Source of the DNA: Streptomyces canus
GTDB lineage: Bacteria; Actinomycetota; Actinomycetes; Streptomycetales; Streptomycetaceae
DNA length: 64,000 nt
Direction: 5' to 3'
Assembly: GCF_001514145.1 (NCBI RefSeq)
Contig: NZ_KQ948678.1
Span: 62,001-126,000, forward strand
The translations under genes and the position numbers were made by a program. The notes under the pieces were generated by a model that was not told the origin of the DNA, ran no database searches, and saw only the letters and a program-made list of their open reading frames with translations. This document shows, in pieces, positions 34,433 through 43,045 of the stretch; position 1 is the stretch's first letter; every line of letters begins with the position of its first letter.

Positions 34433-35032
34433 TTATAGGAGTTGGGAGTCTGACGCAGGATCAGCTGGCCCTGTCTCAGGGTTCCGGCTTCGATTCACCC
34501 GGATCGCCCAGGCTCGTAGCAGCAAGGCGACCACTACATAAGCGGCAATCGCGGCGAAGTCCGAGACGAAGTACTCGGTACCCGCGTCAGAGGGAATGAC
34601 CGCCAGAGTCACGGCGGTCCAGACAAGGGCGGCGTAATAACACAGGCGGATCACCTCCGCGGATAGGCTGTGGAAGCGGTAGATCAGGAACACGTTCCTG
34701 GCTGACAGGGCAGCCCTCTGGGGTTCAGGAACAGTCCGGGCCTGGGCAACGAGCGCTGATGCCTCATCGAGCCAGACAAGGCCGCGATTCTTTGCCGCGT
34801 CGCGGTGGTCGGCCTGCGGATTCAGGGTGTCCAGGGCTCTCCACCAGTCCATGACGAAGGCCACTTGCTGCGCTGCATCCTCGAGCAGAATCCTGCGACG
34901 ACCGTGCCGGAAACGGCGCGAGCGCCATTCCTGAAACATGACGCCAAGCACGGTGACAGCGGCTGTAGCGGCCGCTGCAAGGACGCTGCTGAAGGCCGCA
35001 GTATCGGATGCAGCCACCAGTTCCGGCTCCAT
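34433..35032 (-). CDS. Membrane protein, unknown function
   Basis: 199 residues from ATG 35032. One helix near the N-terminus (FSSVLAAAATAAVTVLGVMFQEW), a cytosolic helical middle of about 100 residues (RRRILLEDAAQQVAFVMDWWRALDTL, RSLS-type helices) and two C-terminal helices (YYAALVWTAVTLAVIP and FAAIAAYVVVALLLRAWAIRV). The longer frame up to 35305 adds 90 residues of Arg/Pro/Gly-rich shadow sequence and is rejected. No homologous family recalled; it may be a phage- or stress-related small membrane protein, but nothing shows this. Confidence 0.6.
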   Translation of the reverse strand: MEPELVAASDTAAFSSVLAAAATAAVTVLGVMFQEWRSRRFRHGRRRILLEDAAQQVAFVMDWWRALDTLNPQADHRDAAKNRGLVWLDEASALVAQARTVPEPQRAALSARNVFLIYRFHSLSAEVIRLCYYAALVWTAVTLAVIPSDAGTEYFVSDFAAIAAYVVVALLLRAWAIRVNRSRNPETGPADPASDSQLL

Positions 35033-35393
35033 AGAGGGTCTTCTCCGCACATCGTGAGGGGAGCCGGCGATGAGCAGGCACGCATTCCTGTCTTCCTGTC
35101 CGGCACTCCCTGGATGATCTCCAGAGGTACAGGCAGTCTCGTGAGTCGCCGCGCCAGACAAACGCTGCCTCGCCCAATCGGACGACGGATGTTCACCGCG
35201 GAAACGACCTCCGTGCCGACCGCGACGGTGAAGCTGAGGAGTAGGTGGTCCAGGAGAGGGTCCCGGCCGCGCACAGGGTGGCCCGGGCCAAAGGGGGTGG
35301 GTCAAACGCCGGAGAGTTTCTTGGCGGCCTCCAGCGCCTGGTGGCGCGAGGTGACCGCGTCGCGGCGCATGGGGGAGTCCCGCCTCCGCGTTT
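35033..35393. other. No complete gene; possible gene end on minus strand
   Basis: On the minus strand a short frame ends ALEAAKKLSGV at about 35305, which looks like a true C-terminus but has only about 20 residues before it meets the GntR remnant. Nothing else is visible. Confidence 0.3.
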
Positions 35394-35535
35394 GCACGGA
35401 CCGCGATCCACGGCAGCTACGAGCCCGGCGAACGGTTCATGACCCGCGACGCGATCGCCCGGAAGTTCGGGATCGGCACCAAGGAAGCGGCGGCCGCGGT
35501 GCGCCAGCTGGTCGCCGAAGCGCTGCTCGGTGCCG
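35394..35535 (+). pseudogene. Winged-helix fragment of a GntR-type regulator
   Basis: TAIHGSYEPGERFMTRDAIA then RKFGIGTKEAAAAVRQLVAEALL has the order of a GntR winged helix (IxxGxYxPGxRL ... AxxFGVSxxxVRxALxxLxxEGLL). After about 35535 the sequence is antisense to an esterase remnant, so both genes were cut at the same junction. Confidence 0.55.
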
Positions 35536-36267
35536 ACGACGATCCGGGCGGGCGGCAGCCCGGCCAGGTCCGCGAACAGGGGCGAGACCTCCGGGCTACG
35601 GCTGCTCCCCCATCCCCGGTGTGAACAGCTCATAGCCGCCCCGAAGCGTGTCGGCATTGCTCAGCAGCTGTCGGGGGCCAAACCTCCGCTGGCTTGGTGT
35701 CATCGACAGGTCGTAGGGGCCGAAGAGCAGGTGAGCTGCCCGGAACGCGCCGGTGATGCCGTGCCGGTGGCGAAGGCGCAGCAGCGTCACGACACTGAGG
35801 TGAGCACCGGCCGATTCACCGCCGATCAGCAGCCGGTCGGTACCGAACTCGGCCGCGGCGTGTTTCACCAGCCACCGGGCAGCCGCTTCGCAGTCGTCGG
35901 GCCCGGCGGGGAACGGGTGTTCCGGCGCGAGGCGGTAGTCCACGCTCACCACGGCGAGCCGCCAAAGCCGCTCGTCCTGTCCGTCCGCGGACCCGAACGC
36001 CCAGCCGCCTCCGTGGATGTGCAGGTACACGCCGTCGACGTGGTCCGGCACGAAGACCCGTACCTTCACTGCGCCCTCAACGACGCGGTCTTGGCCGTGC
36101 GGCAGTCTTACCGGTGGCGTGTCGCCGCCGAGCCGGTTGCGCCGCAGGAGCGCCAGCGTGGCGGCGCTCGGCGCCTGCCCGCGAGCTGGACGGCTCGCGG
36201 CGGCAGCCTCAAATTGCTCGTTGAACCCCAGGGTCTCGGGGAGGCAGTCCTCATCTGTGATCGTCAT
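35536..36267 (-). pseudogene. Truncated HSL-family alpha/beta-hydrolase
   Basis: From ATG 36267, the oxyanion motif YLHIHGGGWAFGS, VVSVDYRLAPEHPFPAGPDDCEAAARWL and the nucleophile elbow LIGGESAGAHLSVV are intact. After RGGYELFTPGM a one-base shift makes the frame stop at 35596; the sense continues as RSPEVSPLFADLAGLPPARI and VVGT in another frame up to the junction near 35536. The catalytic Asp and His of the C-terminal third are lost. Normal length is about 310 residues. A few residues also seem missing before VVSVDYR. Confidence 0.7.
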
Positions 36268-36368
36268 GCCGTCGACAGTCTCAGCGGCCCGCGACAACGC
36301 CCTGTCACCCTTTCCTTGTGAACTGCGTCATGCTCCTGCCGTGCTCCTGGTGTGATCGGCATCGAACA

Positions 36369-37550
36369 CCGGGTTGGTGCAAGGTGGCCACACGTCGGCC
36401 GCCTGCGGTGACATGTCCGATCAGCACGGGGAGATCTGATGGCAGAGCCGGTCAGGGTGCGCAGGCTGTCCGAACAGGAGGGGCAGACTCTGCAGCGGAT
36501 CGTGCTGCGGGGCAATACCAGCACGGTGCGGTTCCGCAGGGCCATGATGCTGCTGGCATCGGCGGGCGACAACAGCGTCCCGGTCATCGCGAGACTCGTT
36601 CAGGCTGACCAGGGCACCGTCCGCGGCGTCATCCACCGCTTCAACCAGATCGGTCTGGCCTGTCTGGACCCCCGGTGGGCGGGCGGCCGTCCCCGCCAAC
36701 TCAGTCCTGATGACGAGAACTTCGTCGTCCAGACGGCCAAGACCCGCCCACGCAAGCTCGACCAGCCCTTCACTCGCTGGTCGATCCGCAAGCTCGCCGC
36801 CTACCTGCGCAAGGTGCACGGGCGGGGCATCCGCATCGGCCGGGAGGCCCTGCGCTGTCTGTTGGCCCGCCGCGGGATCACCTTCCAGCGCGCCAAGACC
36901 TGGAAGGAATCCACCGATCCCGAGCGCGACGTCAAGCTCGACCGGATCGAGCACGTCCTCGCACTCGACGAGTTCGGGCCACTCGGGATCCGCCCGACCG
37001 GCGGGTCCTGCTGGGCCGAGCGGGGTCGCCCGCACCGGGTGCCGGCGACCTATCACCGCACCCACGGGGTCACCTACTTCCATGGCTGTTACGCGGTCGG
37101 CGACGACACCTTGTGGGGCGTCAACCGCCGTCCCAAGGGCGCCGCCCAGTCCCTGGCCGCGCTGAAGTCCATCCGGGCCGCGCGACCGGACGGCGCCCCG
37201 ATCTACGTGATCTTGGACAACCTCTCCGCCCACAAGGGCAGCAAGATCCGCCGGTGGGCCCGGAAGAACAAGGTCGAGTTGTGCTTCACCCCGACGAATG
37301 CGTCCTGGGCCAACCCGATAGAAGCCCACTTCGGCCCGCTGCGGCAGTTCACCCTGGCCAACTCCCACCATCCGAATCACACCGTCCAGACCCGCGAACT
37401 GCACCGATATCTGCGCTGGCGCAACACCAACGCCCGAAACCCCGACGTCCTGGCCGCCCAACGCCGTGAACGTGCCCGCATCCGCAGCGAGAAAGGCATT
37501 CGTTGGGGCGGGCGCCCCCTCACCACGGCGGCCTGACCACGCCAACCCGG
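36369..37550 (+). mobile_element. IS630-family insertion sequence
   Basis: Contains one intact IS630-type transposase. CCGGGTTGG (36369-36377) and CCAACCCGG (37542-37550) form an inverted pair close to the probable ends; the exact tips and the TA duplication were not defined. Confidence 0.6.
36439..37536 (+). CDS. IS630-family transposase
   Basis: 365 residues, apparently intact. N-terminal HTH: RRLSEQEGQTLQRIVLRGNT followed by VIARLVQADQGTVRGVIHRFN and the linker WAGGRPRQL. The DDE core has VLALDEFGPLGIRP (first Asp), IYVILDNLSAHKGSKIRRWARKN (second Asp) and NASWANPIEAHFGPLRQF (Glu). It cuts and joins DNA at TA targets. GGGGAGATCTG precedes the ATG. The element sits between a dead esterase gene and the trypsin/nSTAND operon. 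Confidence 0.9.
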   Translation: MAEPVRVRRLSEQEGQTLQRIVLRGNTSTVRFRRAMMLLASAGDNSVPVIARLVQADQGTVRGVIHRFNQIGLACLDPRWAGGRPRQLSPDDENFVVQTAKTRPRKLDQPFTRWSIRKLAAYLRKVHGRGIRIGREALRCLLARRGITFQRAKTWKESTDPERDVKLDRIEHVLALDEFGPLGIRPTGGSCWAERGRPHRVPATYHRTHGVTYFHGCYAVGDDTLWGVNRRPKGAAQSLAALKSIRAARPDGAPIYVILDNLSAHKGSKIRRWARKNKVELCFTPTNASWANPIEAHFGPLRQFTLANSHHPNHTVQTRELHRYLRWRNTNARNPDVLAAQRRERARIRSEKGIRWGGRPLTTAA

Positions 37551-37719
37551 CGAACCTTCCCGGTCACGGCATTAAGGAACGGGCGGTCCTCTGCCGCGAG
37601 CTGGGAATCATGAGGTGTGCATCAACTGAGCAGTGTGCAGGGTGAGTTGTGCGCGGCGGCTGCGCCGGGGATGCTGACTTGTGGCGTGTCGCGCGACGTG
37701 TCAGCAAACGGGGGAGTCC

Positions 37720-40700
37720 ATGGCTGCTGTGCGGGGGAGCGATGTCCTCGAGGCGTCGCAGGTGCGGATCTGCCCGGCTGCTGGTGAGGTGGTGGGCGCC
37801 GGGTTCCTCGTCGCCGCCGATGTGGTGTGCACCTGCGCCCATGTCGTCGCCAGGGCACTCGGGGTGGCGGACGCCGCGGAGCAGGCGCCAGGCAAGCCGG
37901 TGGATCTCGACTTTCCACTACTGGGCGGCGGCCCCCGGGCGCGGGCGACCGTGGTGTCCTGGCGGCGCGGCGGGGCGGACGTCGCGCTGCTGCGGCTCGA
38001 CGCGGTCGTCGAGGGCGCCCGGCCGGTGCAGTTGGTCGACGGCACCGGCGTATGGGGGCACACGTTCCGGGCATTCGGCTACCCGACCGGCGCCGACCGT
38101 GGCGTATGGGCCTCGGGCACGCTCCGCGCCGGGCAAGGCTCGGGCTGGGTGCAGATGGAGGCGCAGGGGCCGGGGCCCCGCATCACGGAAGGGTTCAGCG
38201 GGTCGCCGGTCTGGGACGACGCGCAGGACGGCGTCGTCGGGATGACGGTTGCCGCGCACCAGGGCGAGCGCACCGCGTATCTGTTGCCGTCGGCCGAGCT
38301 GGTCGACGAACGGACCCTGCCGCCGCGCTGCCCGTTCCAGGGGCTCGCGGCGTTCACCGAGGACGACGCGGAGTTCTTCCACGGCCGCGACAGCGACACC
38401 ACCCGCGTGCACACGGCCGTGCGCAGGCGGCCGGTGACCCTGGTGGCCGGGCCCTCGGGGTGCGGCAAGTCGTCCCTCGTGCGAGCAGGAGTGCTACCCC
38501 GGCTGCGGGCCGAGGCCATGAGCGTGACCGAGCTGCGGCCCGTGCCCGGGGTGCGAGCGGCCGCCGTGCTCGCCCGGGCGCTGACCGGCGTCTTGGAGCC
38601 GGGACTCGGCGAGGTCGAACGGCTTGCCAAAGCCGAGGAGCTGACAGGGCTCCTGGAGACCCGCGCCGATGTGCCCGCCGAGCTGCGCGGCCGGGTACTC
38701 TCCCGCGGACGATGCGCCGGGCACGTCCTCTTCGTCGATCAGCTCGAGGAGTATGCGGGGGCTGAACCGGACGCCGCGCGCGGCCTGTTCGCTCTGCTCG
38801 CCGCCCTGGCAGGCAAGGACGGCGAGGCCGCCCTGCGAGTCGTCGCCACCGCGCGGCCCGACTCCCTCGACGCTCTGGTGACGGCCAACACATCCGACCT
38901 CGTCAGCGACGCCGTGCAGTTCCTTGCGCCGCTGGCCGCCGACGACTTGGAGCGGGCGATAACCGCGCCCGTCGATGCCGTGCCGGGGCTGTGGTTCGAG
39001 CCAGGGCTGCCGGAGCGGATCGTCGCGGACGCGGGCGACGAACCCGGGCGGATGCCGCTGGTCCAGTTCGCCCTGACCGAGCTGTGGAAGCGCCGCACCC
39101 GCTCGATGCTGACTCACGCCGCCTACGCCGAGATGGGCGGCGTCGCGGGCGCGCTCGTCACATACGCGGACGACGCCCTCGCCGGGCTGACGGCGGCCCA
39201 ACAAGACTGTGCCCGCCGACTGTTCGTGCAACTGGCCCGGCCCAGCGACGGGGACACGTTCTCCCGCAGGCCCACCCGCACCGCCGACCTCGCCCCCGAA
39301 CTCCTCGGCTTGGCACGGGAACTGGCCCCCGGCAAGCTCGTCGTCCTCTCCCGTTCTCCGGGTGGCGCCGAGCAGGAGGAGATCGTCGACCTGGCGCACG
39401 AGGCGCTCACCAAGCTCTGGCCGCGCCTGAGACAATGGCTCGTCGACTCACGGGGCTTCCGCTCCTGGCAGGAACAACTGCGGGCCGACCTGCACCGCTG
39501 GCAGACGCAACGCCACGAGCCCACCCGCCTTCTGAGCGGAACCGACCTGGCCGAGGCCGACCGCAGGCTGGCCGAGCACCCCGAGGACATCTCCGCCGAC
39601 GAGCGCGGCTACATCCTGCTCAGCCGCCGCCACGCCCGGCGCGGCGCTCGCCTCCGACAGGCCGCCGTCGGGGCGCTGGCCGTTCTCACGGTGCTCGCCG
39701 TCGTCTTGGCGCTCTCCACCTATCAGAGCCTGAAGCGCACCGAGCAGCAGTTGCGCACCCAGGCCGCGGGCCTGCTCGCCCAGGCCGCTGAGGACCGTCC
39801 GGGCAGCGACCCCGCGACCGCGCTGCAGCTCGCCCTGGCCGGGTGGAGGACCAAGCAGACCGACAAGACCCGCCAGGCCCTGATGGACCAGTACGCGCGA
39901 GGGCAGTATCTGGTGGGCAGCTACCCGTCGGTGTGGAAGGGCCGGGTCACCGGCATGGACGCCACCCCGGACGGCCGCACCCTGGTCGTGCAGTCCAAGC
40001 CAGGCGGCGGTGACCGGTCGACGATCACCGTGGTCACGGGAGTTCTCCAGGGCAAGCCCTCGGGACGGCAGCTGAGCGGTGTCCCCGCAGGGGTGCTGAG
40101 GACCGCCGTTAGCCCCGACGGCCGCTACTTCGCGGCAACCGCGGGCGAAGGGGTGAAGCTGTGGCGGCTGAGCGCCCCCAGGCACCCCGCGAGCCTGGAA
40201 GTCGCCGATCACGACCTCCCGGAGAAGGCCGGCGCAAGCCTGGACTTCAGCAGCGACGGAAAGAGGCTGCTGCGGACGACCGATGACAACTCCATGGAGT
40301 GTTACAACGGCACCCAGTCATGCGTCCCGGCCTTCGCCGAGGCGTGGCAGGTACCCTCCGGCGCCCCCATCGACGTGCCGGACGAGCTCGTCCCCAAGAC
40401 CGGGCTGTATGACGCCGCCTTCGCCTCCGACGCGGACACTGTCGTCACGATCAGCTACACCCCGAAGCAGCGCGGCAAAACCATCGAGGCAAGGGACCTC
40501 ACCACCGGTCGGCTGCGATACACCTTCACCACCGGAGACCAGGACGGCGGGCAACTGGTGGCCGGCGGCGAACTCCTCGTCAGCGGGAACGCCCCTGCCC
40601 GTTACGCACAAGCGCTTGGCCGCACCCCTGGCCAGAAGACCAAGCTGCCCGCCGCCCTGGATGAGCAGGACGCCACGTCACGCTACGGCGTCGACGGCAC

Positions 40701-42006
40701 AGCGGGCACCTTTGGGCTCTCGGCCGGAGGCTACGCAGAATCAACCCTGACCGACGCACGCACCGGACACACCTACCGCACCCGCATCCCCACCTCGGGC
40801 GACACTCCCGCCGCGTACGACGGTGTCGCCGCGGTGCCGAGCACGCACGGCGAACTCACCGTCCTCGTGCCCATCGGCACGGCGCTGATGGCGGTGCGCG
40901 CCGAGCGGGCCGGTGGCGAAGGGCTCCAGGAAGACTCCGGAACGGGGAAGTCCGCCGTGTCGCCGGACGGGCGTTACATCGCCCGGGCCACCGACCGCCG
41001 GCTCGAAGTCCTCGACGCCTCCCGTACCCGCCACCAGTCGGTGCCGCTGCCGCTGCACGCGAACACGGCGAACTGGATACCCACATGGACCGCCGACTCC
41101 AAGAGGATCGTGGTGTGGGGCGAGGGCGGCAACCTCTACCGCTCCTACGCGGTACAGGACCTGAGCGACAGCGTGCCGCTCGACGAAGTCGTGCCGGGCG
41201 CCAAGGCACTGGACCACATTGACGAGTTGCGGGGCGGGGAAGTGGACAGCGTCGCCCCCTTGCAGGGCAGCGACATTGTTCTGCTGACCGTGGAGGGCAA
41301 GATCACCCGCATCGATGCCGCCGACGCGACCGTACTCACCAGGCCCTTCCTCGTCCACCCCGCACCGAACTGGGCCGGCATCGGCTTCACCAACGAAATC
41401 GGCGCGCGCGGCCAACTCCTGTCCCGTCCAGGACATCCCGGGCAGGTCGTCGCGGTCACCAGGACGGGAACCCTACGCGGCGAGATCCTGCTATGGGACG
41501 TCCGTGCCCCGCGGCGCATCACGACACTCAACGGCCCTACGATCACCGTGCCGTTCAGCACCGAAACTCTCACTACAGCGTTTACCTTCAACGCGGACGG
41601 CTCAAGCCTTGCTGTGCAGAACTCCGACGGTCAGCTGCGTGTGTGGGACGTCGACCGCAACAAGAAACGGGTGCTCAACGCGATCCGCTCAGCCAGCGAC
41701 ACACTGATCGGGTTCGGGCAGGCCGACAGCATCATCACGTACCTCTACGGCAAGAAGCAGGTCCAGATCTACGAACAAGCGGGTGACGGCACCTTCGAAA
41801 CCCTGCCCATCGAGGGCGACGACTGGACAGCGGGATTCGTGAACGGCCACCGTCTCACCATCGAAACCGGCCGACTGCGCCAGACCTTCGATCTGCGCCC
41901 CGACGTACAGTTCCGCACCCTGTGCGCTGCCGCAGGACGGGACTACACCAAAGCCGAACGCGAGCTGCTGCCGGAGGGCACCCCATCGGAACCGCCCTGC
42001 GCCTGA
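37720..42006 (+). CDS. Trypsin-nSTAND-TM-beta-propeller protein
   Basis: 1428 residues. Residues 10-195 form a trypsin-like protease: TCAHVV (His41), GADVALLRL (Asp87) and EGFSGSPVW (Ser160). CPFQGLAAFTEDDAEFFHGRD then opens an nSTAND1 NTPase: Walker A GPSGCGKSS (Lys250), Walker B HVLFVDQLEEY (Asp340). A helical region leads to one membrane helix (about 646-668) and about 750 residues of WD40/YVTN blades to the end (for example TFNADGSSLAVQNSDGQLRVWDVD). Such proteases coupled to STAND switches and propellers belong to regulated conflict systems: binding to the propeller triggers NTP-driven assembly and protease release. ATG 37720 follows GGGGGAG; GTG 37681 is an unlikely alternative. Confidence 0.88.
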   Translation: MAAVRGSDVLEASQVRICPAAGEVVGAGFLVAADVVCTCAHVVARALGVADAAEQAPGKPVDLDFPLLGGGPRARATVVSWRRGGADVALLRLDAVVEGARPVQLVDGTGVWGHTFRAFGYPTGADRGVWASGTLRAGQGSGWVQMEAQGPGPRITEGFSGSPVWDDAQDGVVGMTVAAHQGERTAYLLPSAELVDERTLPPRCPFQGLAAFTEDDAEFFHGRDSDTTRVHTAVRRRPVTLVAGPSGCGKSSLVRAGVLPRLRAEAMSVTELRPVPGVRAAAVLARALTGVLEPGLGEVERLAKAEELTGLLETRADVPAELRGRVLSRGRCAGHVLFVDQLEEYAGAEPDAARGLFALLAALAGKDGEAALRVVATARPDSLDALVTANTSDLVSDAVQFLAPLAADDLERAITAPVDAVPGLWFEPGLPERIVADAGDEPGRMPLVQFALTELWKRRTRSMLTHAAYAEMGGVAGALVTYADDALAGLTAAQQDCARRLFVQLARPSDGDTFSRRPTRTADLAPELLGLARELAPGKLVVLSRSPGGAEQEEIVDLAHEALTKLWPRLRQWLVDSRGFRSWQEQLRADLHRWQTQRHEPTRLLSGTDLAEADRRLAEHPEDISADERGYILLSRRHARRGARLRQAAVGALAVLTVLAVVLALSTYQSLKRTEQQLRTQAAGLLAQAAEDRPGSDPATALQLALAGWRTKQTDKTRQALMDQYARGQYLVGSYPSVWKGRVTGMDATPDGRTLVVQSKPGGGDRSTITVVTGVLQGKPSGRQLSGVPAGVLRTAVSPDGRYFAATAGEGVKLWRLSAPRHPASLEVADHDLPEKAGASLDFSSDGKRLLRTTDDNSMECYNGTQSCVPAFAEAWQVPSGAPIDVPDELVPKTGLYDAAFASDADTVVTISYTPKQRGKTIEARDLTTGRLRYTFTTGDQDGGQLVAGGELLVSGNAPARYAQALGRTPGQKTKLPAALDEQDATSRYGVDGTAGTFGLSAGGYAESTLTDARTGHTYRTRIPTSGDTPAAYDGVAAVPSTHGELTVLVPIGTALMAVRAERAGGEGLQEDSGTGKSAVSPDGRYIARATDRRLEVLDASRTRHQSVPLPLHANTANWIPTWTADSKRIVVWGEGGNLYRSYAVQDLSDSVPLDEVVPGAKALDHIDELRGGEVDSVAPLQGSDIVLLTVEGKITRIDAADATVLTRPFLVHPAPNWAGIGFTNEIGARGQLLSRPGHPGQVVAVTRTGTLRGEILLWDVRAPRRITTLNGPTITVPFSTETLTTAFTFNADGSSLAVQNSDGQLRVWDVDRNKKRVLNAIRSASDTLIGFGQADSIITYLYGKKQVQIYEQAGDGTFETLPIEGDDWTAGFVNGHRLTIETGRLRQTFDLRPDVQFRTLCAAAGRDYTKAERELLPEGTPSEPPCA

Positions 42007-42118
42007 CAGGCCCCACGAGCGTCGTATGCCGCAGGGGGGCGCCCCCCAACTGCCACGATCTTGTAACTGAGTTGCTTACGGCCCGACCACCGAGCGTCCC
42101 TTCTGCACAATTCTGCTC

Positions 42119-42481
42119 ATGACCGGTTCACAGGAGTTCCGCCTCGAGGACGGTACAACGGTGCGTTTCCTGCTCGCGGGGGAAGGCCCACCCGCCCTGG
42201 AGGAAGACGACGTCCCGGACGGCATCGGCCCGCTCGTCCCCGTGGCCCGGCGCGGTCAGGCCATCGCCGCCGTAGCCGCCGATGTGCTGCGCAGCACCCT
42301 CAAGCCGCTCGGCCCCCTAGTCCAGGAGGTGCACGACGCGGTGAGCGCCGGGGCCACACCGCCGACCGAGGTCGCCGTCACCTTCGGTGTGCAACTCGGA
42401 CAGGACCTGAAGCTGGGCATCGCGAACGGCAGCGGGCAGGCGCATCTGACGGTCACCGCTACCTGGAAGCCCGGAACGTGA
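42119..42481 (+). CDS. Trypco1-like (trypsin-co-occurring) small protein
   Basis: 120 residues. Starts FRLEDGTTVRFLLAGEGPPA, has the central helix GQAIAAVAADVLRSTLKPLGPLVQEVHDAV, and ends EVAVTFGVQLGQDLKLGIAN, GQAHLTVTATW. This is the CU044_2847/Trypco1 pattern: strand pair, long helix, EVxxxFGxxL and xxxLxVxxxW. Family members are encoded beside trypsin-STAND proteins and are thought to be partners or substrates of the protease. It follows the trypsin-nSTAND gene by 112 nt on the same strand. Confidence 0.8.
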   Translation: MTGSQEFRLEDGTTVRFLLAGEGPPALEEDDVPDGIGPLVPVARRGQAIAAVAADVLRSTLKPLGPLVQEVHDAVSAGATPPTEVAVTFGVQLGQDLKLGIANGSGQAHLTVTATWKPGT

Positions 42482-42709
42482 CAGATCCTCGTCCATAGCC
42501 CTGGACGCCGTGCCTCAGGCGACGCGGTCCAGGGCCGGAGCCTGGGCGCATCCGGGTCGGCGAGTGCCGACTCCACCACGGCGTCGAAGCCCATCTCGCG
42601 ACCATGGGCTTCGACGGCGACCTGCCACCGCGCGGTGTCGCTGCGCACCAAGGCTCCGGCTGCGCAGCCGGCTCTCCGACGCACTCAGCGGCGCGGAGCT
42701 GCTGCCGGT
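42482..42709. other. Gap with an antisense gene scrap
   Basis: On the minus strand ALVRSDTARWQVAVEAHGRE followed by MGFDAVVESALADPDAP (about 42660-42535) looks like part of a real helical protein, but family and ends are not known. Otherwise no features. Confidence 0.3.
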
Positions 42710-42835
42710 ATGGTTCGCACCGAAGGGACGTTGCGTGCGCTGGAATGGACACCTAGCGGCTATGGCTTGGCAGCAGCAGGGACCTTCGGCCTCTACCTCT
42801 ATGAATTCGACCCTGGCACTCAACCGACCAATTGA
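42710..42835 (+). pseudogene. C-terminal remnant of a second NB-ARC/WD40 gene
   Basis: MVRTEGTLRALEWTPSGYGL, AAAGTFGLYLYEFDPGTQPTN matches the last 40 residues of the 43046 gene (RTEGGLRALDWTPTSDGL, ATAGDFGLYLYDFDPG). The rest of this copy is gone. Confidence 0.75.
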
Positions 42836-42990
42836 ATTTCACCGGGTGGCGCATTTCTCTCCTCACCTACCGAACAGAGGGAGGTCGTTGGTCGCGAGAT
42901 CCGTTCGAATTGCTGGTACCGGGTACGTATTTCTCCCCTGCGGTATTCCCTTGGTGAGTGGTGTCGGATCGAAGGGTTCGTCAGTGCGCA
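42710..42990 (+). repeat. Diverged direct duplicate of 46553-46806
   Basis: Both the coding tail and about 140 nt after the stop are shared with the region after the NB-ARC/WD40 gene, including GGTACCGGGTACGTATTTCT versus GGTATCGGGTACGTATTCAT and the following CCCCTGCGGTATTCC. This marks a former tandem duplication. Confidence 0.75.
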
Positions 42991-43045
42991 GGGCCAGCCC
43001 GGCAGTAACCTCCTGTGCCGGTGTGCGACTTTTTTTGGGGGGCTC

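Noticed and set aside
37681..37719. GTG 37681 as start of the trypsin-nSTAND gene
   Set aside because: No ribosome site; ATG 37720 has GGGGGAG at good spacing and the protease domain begins after it.
43031..43043. T-run followed by G-run as a terminator
   Set aside because: No stem precedes the T-run; the G-run is the ribosome site of the GTG at 43046.
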